A stretch of 64,000 nt of DNA from Rotaria sordida (taxonomy: Eukaryota > Rotifera > Eurotatoria > Philodinida > Philodinidae): positions 4,790-68,789 of the forward strand of contig CAJNOL010000080.1 of NCBI GenBank assembly GCA_905250125.1, read 5' to 3'. Position numbers and translations under genes: made by a program. Below the pieces are notes generated by a model. That model had not been told where the DNA came from and searched no databases. It was given only the letters and a program-made list of their open reading frames with translations. Positions 11,350-24,974 of this stretch are shown piece by piece; position 1 is the stretch's first letter, and the number at the start of each line of letters is the position of its first letter.

Positions 11350-14020
11350 TTATTTGTCACCGTTATCATCTTTTTCTGTTTTGAAAACTTCATCTTCATT
11401 ATGATGTTCTTCATTAACTGTTTCACTCGCATTTACATCATCACCTGATGTTATTGTTTCATGTTTACCACTATCCGTTCGTGGTTTAGCTTTTTCTTTA
11501 AAATCAAGTTTTTTACTTTCAATCTTTGAAAAAAAAATATGATAATTAGTTTTATAAAAAAACAATACACTCTGAGAACATACTTTAACTGTACCACCAC
11601 CTGGTTTATGATGAGTATTTTCAAGTGAACCAACTTTTGATTTTGCATTCCAATGTAATTTTTGATTTGGAATCTATAAAAATTATAATCAACAGCAATA
11701 CTCATAGAAGTAGAATAATTTGATCCGAGAAGAATAGTCAATATCTGATTAACGAGTGAACCTTCGTATGTGCTAAAAAGTTTTTGATTCTACCGAAAAT
11801 AACTGACGAACGAAGTCCTTAAGAATACATATATTGACTCTTAGAATATCGTCAAAGTTTATTTCGTCAAGATATTGAATTTTTAAATGAGCTCGATTTT
11901 TTTTAAACATGTTTATAACAATGGGCTATTTTTAGAAATTTAATATCTATAAGCAAAAATTTTATCTCTTATCAAGTTTAGAATTCAAAAATAAATAATT
12001 CAAGTCTTTTCTTCTATATATTCTCTTCACATGATTTACCTTAACAGTACCACCTCCAGCTTTATATGTTGTATTTTGAAGAGAACCAACTTTTGATGTA
12101 GTTGAATTCCATTGTGATTTAGTTGTAGTCTAAAATATAATATGAAAATATTGAATGATTAAAATGGAAATAATTCACCGTTGTTCCTGAAGCACTTTCA
12201 ACTGCAGTTGAACGTAATGTAGTATCAGCTGTTGATGGACGATTAGCACTAGTCGAACGTTTCGGAGGAACAGTAGTAGATGTAGTAGTTGTTGTAGATG
12301 GTCTTGAAGCTAAATAACAACAAAAAAAACAATAAATAATTTATTTAATTGAAAAAAAAACTTGAGTTTAACCTGTAGCTCGACTCTGTGATGTTGGCCG
12401 TTGTTTTACAACTGTTGTTTTATTAGTCGATGCTACATTTGAAGAAGCAGTAAGAGTATTAGAAGTTGTTTTTGTTGGTGGTTTTGTAGATGGTTGAGGT
12501 GCTCGCACATGTGGTTTTGTTGTCGGATGTGTTGATGATGAAGCACTACCTTCAGGTGCAGTAGAAAGTGTTGTTGAATCGGAAGTTTTTGGAACTGTTG
12601 AAGGACGAATTGGTTTTGTTGTTGTTGTTGTTGTTGTTGTAGAACTAGCAGTAGGTTTTGGTTTTGTTGCAGCTGATTGAGTTTTAGCTGGAACATCACG
12701 CTAAAAGAAAAACAAAGAAAGAATGGATATTCTTATATTCATTATGATATATACTGTTGGTTTTGGTGCTGTTGATGATGATTCTTGAGTTGGAGAAGTA
12801 GGTTTATTAGAAGTTGTTGTTGGTCCTGGATGAAGTGTTTTACGTGTTGTTGTTGATGGTTTTGGTTCAGTAGATTTTGTTGTTGAAAGGACAGGCTTAT
12901 GTTCTGTACTCTTTGCAGCAGCAGCTGGTTTATGTTCTGTGCTCTTCACAGCAGCAGCTGGCTTATTTTCTGTACTTTTTGATGTAGCAATTGTTGCTGC
13001 TGATGATGATGGTTTAGTTTTAGTTGTATATATTGATCGTGTTGTAGTAGTAGGTTTTTTTGTTGGTGTAGTTGAATCTGTTTTTGTTGATGAACTTGAA
13101 TCTGTTTTTGTTGGTGAAGTTGAATCGGTTTTTGTTGGTGAAGTTGAATCTGCTTTTGTTGAAGTAGCAGATTGATTATCTTCAATTGTTGAAACTATAG
13201 GTTGTTGTTGATCAGATGTTGATGGCGAAGTAATTAAATCAAGTTTATCAGCTAATTCTTGTACAGCATCATCCAGTTCTCGTGATGCTTGACGTATTAA
13301 TTGTTCTTCAGATTCATTTGATTGCGAAGAAATATTGAAATTTTCATTAGGTTTTGTTGATTTAATATCAAAAAATGGATTAGTAAAACTTGTTAAATTT
13401 GATTCTTGTTTATGTTGAATTATATTATCATGTGAACCTTCGAAATCAAGAAGTGTATCACTTTGATTAACTTGTTGTGATGATATATTTGAAAATTGTT
13501 TAAATGGATCATTTGGTGATGGTGTATCTGTATGAATAGGATTTGTAGAATTAGGTGCATCAGGATCAAGTTCAAGTAAAAGTGTATTTTTGTCTGCAAC
13601 AGTACCATTTAATTGAGATTGAAAATTTAATAATGATGAATCATTTGATTCGTCATTATGATGTAATTTAGGATGAGTTACAACTAAATACAATAAAAAA
13701 TAAAATAAAATAAAATATAAATATTTTTATTTTTTATTTTCAAAATATTTTCTACTTGTTTCATGTTCATTTGGATCTACAGGAAAAAGATCATTTGTTA
13801 ATGAAAATAGATTTAAATCATTATTATCCTTATTATTATTATTGTTTGTTCCATTATGATTCATTTCTTCTTGTCCATTTCGATTACCAAATGGATCAAT
13901 ATCATCTAATAAACGATTTTCAAATGAATCATTTGGTTTTGATTTTGTTGGTGATGATTGTTGTTGTGGTTGTTGATCAAACGAAACAAGTGGATCATCA
14001 AGTAAATTATGATCCGACAT
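11350..14020 (-). CDS. Tau/MAP2/MAP4-family microtubule-binding protein, 7 exons, 668 aa
   Basis: Exons, minus strand: 14020-13756, 13683-12755, 12700-12373, 12309-12179, 12129-12040, 11673-11584, 11523-11350 (2007 nt, phases consistent). The N-terminal about 280 residues are acidic and polar (MSDHNLLDDPLVSFD, DIDPFGNRN); residues about 280-550 are a basic Thr/Ser/Pro/Lys-rich projection region with KTDSTSPT-type tandem repeats. Two consecutive 90-nt exons each encode one microtubule-binding repeat: SKVGSLQNTTYKAGGGTVK (residues 552-581) and SKVGSLENTHHKPGGGTVK (582-611), with the family signature SKxGSxxN...PGGG. The last exon begins IESKKLDFKEKAKPRTDSG, matching the segment that follows the last repeat in vertebrate tau, and ends in an acidic tail. 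Family knowledge: such repeats bind and stabilise microtubules, in neurons for tau. Only two full repeats are visible, fewer than the three to five usual elsewhere. A splice acceptor-like CTTATAG lies about 35 nt before the ATG. Confidence 0.92.
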
Positions 14021-17000
14021 GAATAATCGTTCGAAGCTTATATATTAATCTATAAGAATAATTATTATTAATAAGAGAACAATAATGAATATGATCATAG
14101 ATGAACTCTCATTGACATCAGATAAATGATGATAATACTATAAGCTATAAACATAATAGTTCAATAAATGTATATATATACACATCAGATTGTTAAATGA
14201 GATATGTATAAAATTGTGACTGAAAACAGATGCTCATGTTTTAAACATACATACTATAAATGATAACACTAGGAGAGAGAGAGAGAGAGATAGAGACTAA
14301 TGTTTACATATGAAATAAATTATGTGTCATGTACTGCTACTGTTTTATGACGGCTCATTCTTTTTTTCACACTTCGCTTGACCTTTTGAACCTTGTCAAC
14401 ACGTGCTTAGATGATCCAATCGCTCAATCATTGACACCTATTCCTATTCAATTATCTCTGTGTATTTTTTACGAGAATAAAACCTTCCATTCAGTAGATG
14501 CAACCTATCGAACTATCTATAAAATAGAGAATAGAATTAATTAACATACAAAAAACAAAACAAAACTTTTATTGCATGATAGAATATAGTTTTGATAACA
14601 TGATACATCCCTACTGATCTATAATTATAAACATAAAAATGACCTTATCATTAATACATATGTCATGAATTTCGTTCTTCCATTTCAACATATGTCATAA
14701 GTGAACTTATGAATTGACCATTTGATAATCTTCTAAGGTCACATTTCAATATGCTAATGCAAAAAAAAAGTTAGTTACTAACGCAAACACATTCTCTATA
14801 TTAAAAACGAAAAAAAACCAACAAAGAATTCTTAGTAACATATTTTAAAAACAGTTGCGTCATTGAAGTAAAAATAAAAATATATCTTACTCAGTTGTCA
14901 CAAGGAGAAAAAAATATACTTGTTATAACAGAGCCTTGTCGGCAATAATCATACGAACGAATAAAATACTCCGTGTTTTCTTATTTTTTTTTTTTTTTTT
15001 TTTGTTCTTCTTCGTTTGTCGTTCTTTTTTTTCTTTTCTCTTTCTTTCCGTTCTATTTCAATCAAGAATGATTCAGCGACACAATAATACTAGTACGAAA
15101 ACAAAATTACTTTCTCTACTTGCCCGACTCATTTTTTTTCTCTTCTCGTCATCTTTCTTTTACTTTGCCCCTTGCTGCCGCCACGAACGCCCAGACAAAT
15201 ACTTGATCCTCATCGTTATACACACATATACAGAATGGGAAGAACAGAAGAAGAAAAAAAAAGAGGCAACAACGACAAACTCATACAGAGAAAATGCAAA
15301 TGGAATCTCATCATCTGGTGATGAAGAAAAAATTGAGCGAACGTGATGACGATGAAAGGGTTCATCGTGAACTCTCCTCCTTTTCTTTTGCTAAATCAAG
15401 CAAACTAAAATTAAGTTAACACATGGTCAATATCATTCAGTTTTTGAAGAATGATTGAAAGAGTAGTGTACACAGAGCACATACACATGCATAAGAAGAA
15501 TACAAAATCAACGACAAACATTATACTCTCTTGTTCCTTCATACATTTTGTCTCTAGAGTGAATTAACATGATTTAAGCGGCATGAGACGAAGTTTCTTT
15601 CTTTTCGTTTGTCGATTAAATACAGAGCTTTAAGAAAAAAAAATGTCTCAAGAGAACCAGTTAATAATGATGAGATGAATCGACAAAAAAAACGAGAATA
15701 TAAATGAAATTAACTATATTTTTCTCTTGCCATAAATGAAATGATATATTCTCAATGTGCACTTAATTTATTTTCTCTTATCTAAAAACTAAAAGATTTT
15801 ACTTGCTTTTTTGTTTTGTTTTATTTATATAAAATATATATATATATATATGGGGGCATATACAAGAAACAAAAAGAAGAAAAAAAACGACATTAACCTA
15901 TAAACGTGTATAGTGAATGAGAAGAAGAATTGACCATTACTACTAACTGACCACCGCATTCTCTCTTTTTTTCTCGTTGTCATTTTTTATCCATTCATTG
16001 TTTGGTAGACAGTAGATGACGCCAAATGTTGGATTTTATCCATTGTTAGAGTTGACTTCCGTTGAATAATTATCATTCGAGTTCACTTGACTGCTTTAAT
16101 TTTAATGAAATTATATGATGTAAGACTTATCTATTTACATAATATCGATAAAATTAGTTCTAAATGTATGATTTCTCATTAATACAATAATAATCAAATT
16201 GATTAATTGAAGTTACTCATTTAAGTTCTAAGTCTAACAAATCTTATTATTGACATTAACAAGATAAATGACAGCTTGTTTTGGAATGTAGTCCTTAAAT
16301 AACTAATTATTTCTTCATATGTTGAATAATAACGATAACATAAACTGCGAAATGTCAATCATCAAGACGAAAAATCTATATAAACATGATGATTGTTGCT
16401 ATGATACTAATAGAAATATTATTGTCGAATGCAAAAGTAGTGTTTATTGATAATGTTGAGCTTCTTTTTTTTTTTGTATTTGCATGTTTAAAAATCGTAA
16501 AAGCAATAAATGATAAAAGCAATGATACTAAGTAATAAGATTCAAGTAAAATAGCGATCAATCTTTTCATATCACGAACTTGATATATGTTATTAAGAAT
16601 TGATGAATTGAAATTATTTTTGTTAAAATTTTATATTTCTTAATGATATGTCTTGATTCTCGGTTTGGACTTTATTTAGTTCAGGACATATTGAATTTTA
16701 TTCATTTGGATCATTAAAAAACAGTATATTTCAATATGATTTTCGATAAAATGAATGTATGCTTTCTCTAATCGTTCTTTTATTTATTGAATCATACAAT
16801 AATGATATAATGGATTGTATTTATTATTGATTACAGTATGCGTGAAAGCAAAATTTATATATACGCCATTGCATGAGTTCGTAATGATATTTACAAAATA
16901 CGTGTACATTGGGATTATTCGATTCGATCTCTTGCATACGTCTGACAACAAAGAGAATCATTGTTGTTAGAAAAAAGAAATGAAATATTGTTATTTGAAG

Positions 17001-17675
17001 GAAATTTTTTGATTAATTCAGATTTTGTAATAATTGATCGTGTGAAATGAAGTGTTACACTCAAATCTCTAATGCAATCAATAAAAAAAAAAAGCAATTT
17101 TCGTTAGATGTTGTTGTATTACTGTTGAAAGATAATTATTTATATAACTATCATCTATTTTTACACAGCTACTTGTTGTTATAAGATAAAAGTTTTTTTT
17201 TATAATAAACGTTTTCATTACACAGTAAAATAGATAACAACATGGTGCGGTCAGAATGATATAAGCTAGCTCGTTTTTTAAGATAAATATTACCTGTGCA
17301 ACTTCGTTGAATGTAACGTAAAAAATTGTTTTTATTTATATTTAAACAATGTCAATTTGTTGTTTTATCCATAGATGAAAATTATATCCACAGGATTTAA
17401 TTCACACGTTTTTATAGTTCAGAACCTAACGAATTACTGTCCGAAATTTATAACAATGACGAGCATAGTTTGTGAATAAGTGTGTCTATTGAATAAAGTC
17501 TAGACATATAGTGTATCTTATTCTTATTTTCATTCTCGATTCAAACATGAATTCAAATCCAGATAAAATAATAACATAAGACATAATTATTATTAAAAAA
17601 GATTCACTAACACATATATTGAATTACTTAAGTATACAACTATAATCAAAGAAACAAAAAAAAAGCATCATTTAA
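14021..17675. other. Gene-poor 3.6-kb interval
   Basis: Holds microsatellites (GA repeat near 14275; TA repeat near 15832-15850) and long poly-T/poly-A runs, including 14982-15003. I find no gene. The plus-strand frame at 14936-15346 is a by-product of poly-T and poly-A. The tau-like gene's promoter should lie in its first part. Confidence 0.5.
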
Positions 17676-20600
17676 TTACATATTTTCATTATCTGATCTT
17701 TCAATAGATAATATTACATTTTGAAGTAAATTATTTGATGTTCGAATAGTATAATCAATTTTTCCTTCGATTAAATAAAATAATTCTTCTAAACGTGCTA
17801 TTCGATATCGTAATTGTGCCCATTGTTGTATTGTACATAAATTTCTTGCACGTTTACTCCATTCTTGTTGTTCATTAAAATCTATTAATGGTATATTACC
17901 AGAAAATAAACTTTGTAATGTATCACGTTGACGATTTTTATCATCACGTGAATATTTTAAAAAAGCTTGAAAATCTTTTTTTGATATTAATTTTGTCATA
18001 TCATGTGCAAATGCATGTCGAAGTTCATCATATAATGATGATGTTGTAGAATATTTAAATTCTTGTAAAAGATCAGCAACTGTTTTAGAATTTAATGGAT
18101 CTTCAGCACTAATTATAAATTGAACAATAACTTTAACTTTTTCCCAAAGACCAAATCGTTCAAAAAACTTTCGAATAGATTGTTTAATAACTGGTGTTAC
18201 ATCAATTAACATTCGATTAATTACATCACGATGTTCATTACCTAATTCTTCATATGAATCGACTATAATAGCCTAAAAACAAATCGATTAATTTTAAGAC
18301 AGAAAAAAAAAAGTTGAATATTTGCAAAAAAAAAAACAATACATACTAAAACCATGTTGAATAAAATAAAGACCATAGAGAAAATATCTGAAATACGATT
18401 TAAACTTTAGAAAATTGAAATAAAATATTAAAAAACTTACAAAGAAAAAAGAATAATGGTCCAACAATTGGTGAAGCATCACTAATAGCTTCATAATCAA
18501 AATCACCAAGTACAGTACGAAAAAGTGCAACAAATGCTTTGCCAACTGTTGAAAATGCTGGAGCTTGTTGACCAAGTGCTAGATTGCCAAACTAAATATA
18601 TCAACGAATTTTAAACTAAATCATTTTTGCATTCTAATATAGAGATTTTTGATTGATATAAGATCGTCATTAAGTTTCGGATATGTTTACCAATGCTATA
18701 AAATCATTCAAACTTCTATTAAAATAATTTTTGAGATACAAAGATGTTATTGAAGTTGTCTTCTTTCAATATTCATAAAAGAATTTTTTTTCAATTTTCG
18801 AAGAGGTCTACTGAAACCTAGATTAATAATTTCGGCGTGCACGGATTTGTGAATTGCCAGAAGGTTCTCACCGAAAAGAGGTGGCTTCAGACCAGAAAAC
18901 GAAAGGAATCTGGAAGCAGAAATTCCGTGATCGAGTTCGGTGGTAATAAACTGATGATTTCTTTTTTTCATTATTATTTGTGCTCATTCAAATGAGAGGA
19001 AAGAATTTTTTGAATATTATCCAGTTCCGTAGAAAGTCTCAATGATATATCAAGATTTTGACCTTTCTGAAAAATGAAGAAATTAATAATTAAAAAGCCT
19101 CTGCTCTTTATTCGAATGGGTGAACAGCTTCGATTCTGTATCTTCGAGTAGAGTGAAAAAGTGTTAATTCAGTCTGAAGAGCCATAATATGTCTTAATCT
19201 ACAGCTAAAGGTTTCAAGATCTTGATTCAATATTTCAATATGTTTTGAAATTACTTGTGCATAAGCTACCATAATTGCAACAAACATAACAAGAAAACCA
19301 ATAAGATCTCCAAAACATCTTTGAATTGTTGCTTTTATTCGAATAATTGTTACAGCAAAATCACAATATTTTAATATACGTATAATACTAATTGATGTAA
19401 GAAGAATACTTAATGTATCAAATAAACTTTGAAGACGAAGTAATTTAATAGTTAAATCATCAAATGTTGAAATATATATAGACATTTTACCATATAATGG
19501 AGAATTAATAGTTAAAAGACGACGTATATTAGCAATAATCATTAAAATTGAGATAATCTAAAGAAAATCAAAGATAAAATAATATTTTTTTTTTTCTCTA
19601 AGCTTCCTAGAAAAATCGAAATTGAGATAAATGCATGAGAAATCTAATTTTTTCATAAACGACATGATTTTTTATTTGATATTTCCTTCTTTGCTTGTTT
19701 ACAGAAAAAGCAGGAAATGTTTTTCATTGATTACACATCACGAAATTCTCGAAGAAGTGTTATTGTAGCCGATAGTTTTGTAATTTTTTGTTTGAAAGAG
19801 AATGTGAAGCTGCAGTGTCCATTTTTTTGAATTAAGTTTTTTTATTATTATATAAAAAAATTTACTTCTATAAATAGATGAGCATTTATCGAGGTATTAA
19901 AGTTGTGATCCTTTTTCTCCACATAAAAAGCATTGTAGTCTGACTTACTCTTTCAAATAAAATAGAATAAGAGCGTAAATACAGAGAGTTTTCGAATTGC
20001 TAAATGACTCTTGTTTGTTGAATATCTCCCGAGAACGTCGTGATATAGAATTGAAAAGAATAGGGGCACATAAGGACTAATTATGTATTGTTAGTAGCGG
20101 CTAGATTTGCCAACTCATTCACTACAAAATCTAGTACTTATGTCGTCCTCTTCCTTTTAGCATAGTCTCCTCTTACAACTCCTGCATATCCTGTGATTTG
20201 CGTATACCTGATCCAAGCTCAATTTTTGAGGAGAATGGTAGGCGGCGACTTAAATTTTACTTACTAAAAGAATGATGTCAATCCAATTCCAAATATTAAG
20301 AAAAATTTTCAATCTTAATTCGATGATTTTTACTATTTCAATGAAAATAAATGTAATAGTAAATGTAACAATAATAATTTCACATCCTATAAGAATATAT
20401 TTTGTTGAAGTTATATACTAAAAAAAAAAATAAAACGTATTTTAGAAATAGAATTTTTATTTATTTCTAATTTACTCTAAATAATTGTTTATTTTCAATT
20501 TTATATGATGGAAAAATTCCACCAGTTAATGGCATTTCAAATATAAATTTTATATAAGAAAATAAATTAACACTTGGATTATAAGTTACAATATCAATAA

Positions 20601-23514
20601 ATAATGCTCGTGTTGCTTTATCAAGCCAATGAAATTTTTCTAATTCATTTATATCATTTGTAAAATGTTTATTTGTTCGTACATATTGAGCAAGATCAGC
20701 TACATATCCACTACCATCATATGTACCATATTGACCAGTATATGAACCCATTCCAGTTTTATCAGCTGACATGTAATTCCATGCTTGTTTCATATTAATT
20801 TTTGTACTATCACTGAGTGTGATAGGACCAACTATGAAATTATTTCATAATAATGAATAAGATTTACTGATCGTGTAAAATAGAATAGTAGCTGGAAACT
20901 CGTGGTTTTCTTTATTGTAAAGTCAAAAGTTCGAAATGCTAAGTATATAGAATTGTATCATTTTTTATATCTTCACAAGGAAGAAATAAACTCTGCTCCG
21001 GGATGGAAGATCGCTCTTGGAGAAACGATGCGCCGAATGTAATAGAAGACTTCCCATCATTAATTAATTTCTCACAAGTTTGGAGTTTCAATCAGTATAT
21101 TTTAATGGGGTAACTAGGTGATCGTAGGTGGTATAACAGTCCCATACTATCTTTGGCGGTAGTTAGTGCAATATAATATCAGTGATGATAATTATCACAT
21201 TTCCCTTTGTTTCGTAGGTAGGGCGGCGCCGGACTTAGCCCATTCTCGATTACACAATTCTGAATTTTTAAAACTCTTTTTCTAAATCCTCAAAATCTTT
21301 TTGAAAAACTCCTGTTAATTAGTAAATGAACTCCATAGAAAAAAAAACGGAATCTCCTATTTCTGGAAGCTATCTAGCATAAACAGGGAATGATAGAATG
21401 TATAAATCATGAGTATAGGGATGAACCATACATGAACAGACTTATTAAAATGTAAACAGTAGTGATGGTTGATTACGCCTAATAAAATCCAATGGCTAGC
21501 CAAAGATTAAATTATTCTTAAACGATTGCTTTTCAAAATTTTTATTAAACTTTTTCGTATTCATGTAAAAATTCGATCGTTCAAGTAATTTTCAACTGTT
21601 GAATCTTGAACTATACCCATGAAATGCATAATCATCGCATCGACGAGACCTTTTTCCTTCCGTAAAGTAGTTTCCTAATTAAATATTTTTAAGATTACCC
21701 CTTATGTAATAATCCTTCTAAGAATGAGATATGTTGTCAAAGCCTGTCGGGTTCACAATTTTCGGACTCGGGCCCGATCGGCTCTATATATGGTAGATTA
21801 ATATACACTGTTCTTTGTTCAACTTTTATTTTACATTGACATAATTCTCATCAAACTTACAATAATTCAAAACAATCATAGACTAGACAGATGCATTTTA
21901 AAAAATATTGAGGATGTGATCTGAAAAGAAACTATAAGACGATAGACACTATAAATTACAATGTAAATTTTTAAACTAACGTATTCCGAGAACAATTTGA
22001 GGGTGGGTGTGGCTTTTGTCCTCTTTGATTACAACACCCACACACACCCTACTTTACTAGTTACTCGGTAACTAAGTAGCGGAAAATTCTGGATTCGATT
22101 CTTTCATGAAGGAATCTGAATCTGTAATTAATTTCTCAAAATTATGTAGTTTATTCTTCGATCAAGTAAACTGCACCACAAAGACTTCTAATGGAACTTT
22201 ATAAGGAAAATCGTTATTTTCCTCCAAAACTCTTTTTTAGTGAAAAATCAAATACTGAATTTTAAGACATCGATTACAGATTCGGATTCTCCGACTCCGA
22301 AACCTTTTACAACAAATCGTTATTTACCAAAAAACTCTCCTGTCCTTGAGAAAAGAATGAAATCCAGAATTTCGTTGTTATTTGGTAACCGAGTAACTGG
22401 TAAAGTAGCTGCCTGTGTAATAGTGACTTTCTATTCCTAATCAATGCCAATCCCAACCAATTCCAATTCCGATTCCAAGTAATTCAAAATCTAGATTTGA
22501 AATTGGTGCATCCCTATTCCATAGAACTGCATCCTGATATATGACGATCACCATTAAGCTTTATCTGATTGAGATGAAGATACTTAAGACTATTTCTCAG
22601 ATGTAATTTTAAGTTTTTTGCGAAAACTTCATTTGCTTTTTTTTGCATGAGAGAAATACATAAATGTTCGGTGATAAAATCAGAGTCTTAACTTTCAGAA
22701 TCCTGTAAATCCAGATAGGAAAGTCAAAAACACAAACGATCGATTTTATCTAGTGAAGAACTTTTTTTGAAATAAACAGAAAACTTACAAGGATCTGTAT
22801 CTTTTTTGTCTAATGAATATGCTGGATAACAATCAGCTATTTCATCTGAATATGATTTTGGTATATTACATTTTTCAGGTTTAACACGAACTTGTCTCAT
22901 TCTAATAACACCAATCATTAAAAAATGATCAAGTACCCAACGAATAGAACGTTGAGATGTAACTGTTGAATTTGATTGCCATATATGAGAACGATAAAAA
23001 ACATTTCCAATTGTTTCATTCATAAATTGCCATATCTAGACATATATATTTAAAAATGATTTTATTTATTTTTGAAAATAAATTATTTTACATCATCAAA
23101 TGTAGCAATTTGATTAAAATCAATCATAAATATATCTCCATATTTATTTTGTACATTTTTATAAGGATTAGATCGAATATTTCGTTCAATCCAAGAAGAT
23201 TTAACAGGAAATCGTGCATCAATTAAATGATATTCAAATGTATTTGTAATAAAAAAATCATGTTTTGATTGAGATAAAAAAATAACAATTAAGATATTAC
23301 CAACAAAAATCATATAAATAAAAAATGCACGTAATACTAATATAGCATGTTGTTCTGTATTATCATCTGTTTCTTTTCGATCGATATTAAATGATAAAAA
23401 AAATTGAATAATTTTATGAAATTTAGATTGTATTGATTTGTGAACTGTTGGAGAAGCCAATGAAGATTTCGATGAAAATGAATCAATCGATCGAATAATT
23501 GTCGTAGAGGACAT
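17676..23514 (-). CDS. Polycystin-2-like (PKD2/TRPP) cation channel, 8 exons, 756 aa
   Basis: Exons, minus strand: 23514-23092, 23035-22789, 20831-20476, 20417-20265, 19557-19255, 18591-18441, 18387-18347, 18272-17676 (2271 nt). S1 is at about residues 58-80. The extracellular polycystin (TOP) domain follows to about 342, with GSYTGQYGTYDGSGYVADL and FEMPLTGGIFPSY. S2-S5 lie at about 345-490 (WNWIDIIL in S3; ATIQRCFGDLIGFLVMF before S5). The pore region is FSTVGKAFVALFRTVLGDFD with the LGD filter typical of PKD2, then S6 ending in FILFNMVLAIIVDSYEE. The cytoplasmic tail has about 180 residues; residues near 690-740 could form a short coiled coil. No EF-hand is obvious. Family role: a Ca2+-permeable, non-selective channel, often in cilia. 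The second intron (20832-22788) is long and filled with repeats; the other introns are 59-706 bp. The polycystin-1 partner is not in the window. Confidence 0.93.
21735..21790. repeat. Dispersed repeat copy (GGGTTCAAAATTTTCGGACTCGG type)
   Basis: GTCGGGTTCACAATTTTCGG within the PKD2-like intron resembles ATTGGGTTCAAAATTTTCAG at about 62368 and a weaker copy near 62520. A short, low-copy dispersed repeat of unknown nature. Confidence 0.5.
22000..22050. repeat. Telomere-like hairpin inside a PKD2-like intron
   Basis: GAGGGTGGGTGTGG, about 20 nt loop, then CAACACCCACACACACCC. It sits at the outer edge of the inverted repeat at 22051-22412 and is the only clear member of the family inside a core gene. 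Confidence 0.8.
22051..22412. repeat. Inverted repeat in a PKD2-like intron
   Basis: CTACTTTACTAGTTACTCGG near 22050 pairs with CCGAGTAACTGGTAAAGTAG near 22392, and the complementarity extends through TTCTGGATTCGATTCTTTC and its partner near 22355. The middle also shows ATCTGAATCTGTAAT against ATTACAGATTCGGAT. No ORF of transposon type. Confidence 0.75.
22545..22760. repeat. Dispersed repeat, related to the TIP30-like intron-1 element
   Basis: AGAATCCTGTAAATCCAGA followed by AACGATCGATTTTATC resembles AGAATCCTATAAATTCGGA and AGCTGATTCTATC at about 35370-35420. It looks like a solo arm of the inverted repeat in the intron at 35170-35515. Confidence 0.6.
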
Positions 23515-24974
23515 GATAATTGATGATATTCAAATCGCCACATTTCAAGAATACGATTCAAGTATTTCGTAGCTTCTATATAATTATCATATATAATTCC
23601 AAATAGGGCGCATTCTTTTTTTTCTTCTTCTCAAAAATGTTGAGTCATCGATACAATCATTAATTAATCTGTGACTCACTCACTGTGATTTTCAACATTT
23701 AAATAAGAAGCCTTGAGGAGTTTTTTTTTTTTAAAATGTAAATTTCGATTGGTTCAAGGTGGTTGGTTAGATGAATATTGACTGAAGACTTTGAGAACCG
23801 TTTTTTCGAAACTTTTCCATTTTAGTTTGATTTTCTTCATTCCTCACCAAGATTTTTAAACTGCATCCTCAAGAGCTGTAAAGTTTTTCCACAAAGCATC
23901 AATTTGAGCAATTCATTTTATATCATCTGAAACCAGATCTAAATAGATGTAATGAACTATATTGAGTTAAACAGTAATGTTTGCACAACAGCAATGGAGT
24001 GTAGTAATAAATTAGGAATGAACAGAAATCATAAGAAGATGATAAACCAACGTTTCATGACTCTTTTTCTTTTAACTTTTACAAATTTGACTAAAAAAGC
24101 AATTGAGAATCGAAAGACTTTAGCTTTTTTTTCTATTGGAATCGTTCGTCTCGATGTAAAAACCACTATAATCAATTGAAAAATACATTTCAATTAAATC
24201 AATTCTCTGCAAAAAACAAAAAACTCTTATTAATAGAGAAATTCATAGTACATTCTTCTATAATATCATGTAAACGCATTTTCTTCGCATTAATGTAAAA
24301 CTAGCTTGAAATTAGCAAATTTCTCATATTTCTTCATTATAGAATATTTATAATTTAATGAGAATGTACAAAATGATTGATGATCTTTTTTGTGTTTGTT
24401 AATGTGATATAGGAAAAGAGAAAAAAAAAGCAGATTCATTTATCAGAACTAGATGTAATACATGTCTGTCAAGGTGTTTGATCTTCAAGTTTTCTTATAA
24501 TAATGATTAACTATCTTATTTATCTTAACAATCAAGGACAAACATAAAAATAATTTTGTTAAGGTATTCGTAATCGTTCAGATTTTTTTTTTCTTTATAT
24601 CGTTTTCTAATTATCTTCATAAGAATTATCTTGTCTTTTATCAATCAAACATCATAAACTTTTTCTTTTATGATTACTATATGTAAATAGAATGATACAA
24701 TATGAATAAATATTTCAGGCATCTCACATTCGATTACATATTTAATTATAGTCATCATTAGCATGAAAATGTTTATTAAATATTTTCTTGTGTTTTTATC
24801 TTCTAGGCAAACATCAACATTCAAAAATAAACATACATGTAAAAAAAGCCGTGAAATTTTGCTCAGATAATACAAAATTCAAATTTTTTTACAAAAAAGA
24901 CACCTATGAAACTTGGCTATGTAAAGAATTGTATATCTGAATCGAAATTGAAGTTTATTTATACAAAAAAAAAA
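23515..24974. other. Intergenic between channel and zinc-finger genes
   Basis: No gene supported. A segment at about 23733-23900 (TGACTGAAGACTTTGAGAAC) resembles one at about 42240-42360 (TGACTGAAGGTTTTAAAGGC), another low-copy dispersed repeat. Confidence 0.5.

Noticed and set aside
12939..13175. Plus-strand frame with VFVGEVES repeats
   Set aside because: Antisense of the KTDSTSPT repeats in the tau-like gene.
14936..15346. 136-codon plus-strand frame
   Set aside because: Made of a poly-T run (Phe) and poly-A run (Lys) with no domain; typical of AT-rich intergenic DNA.
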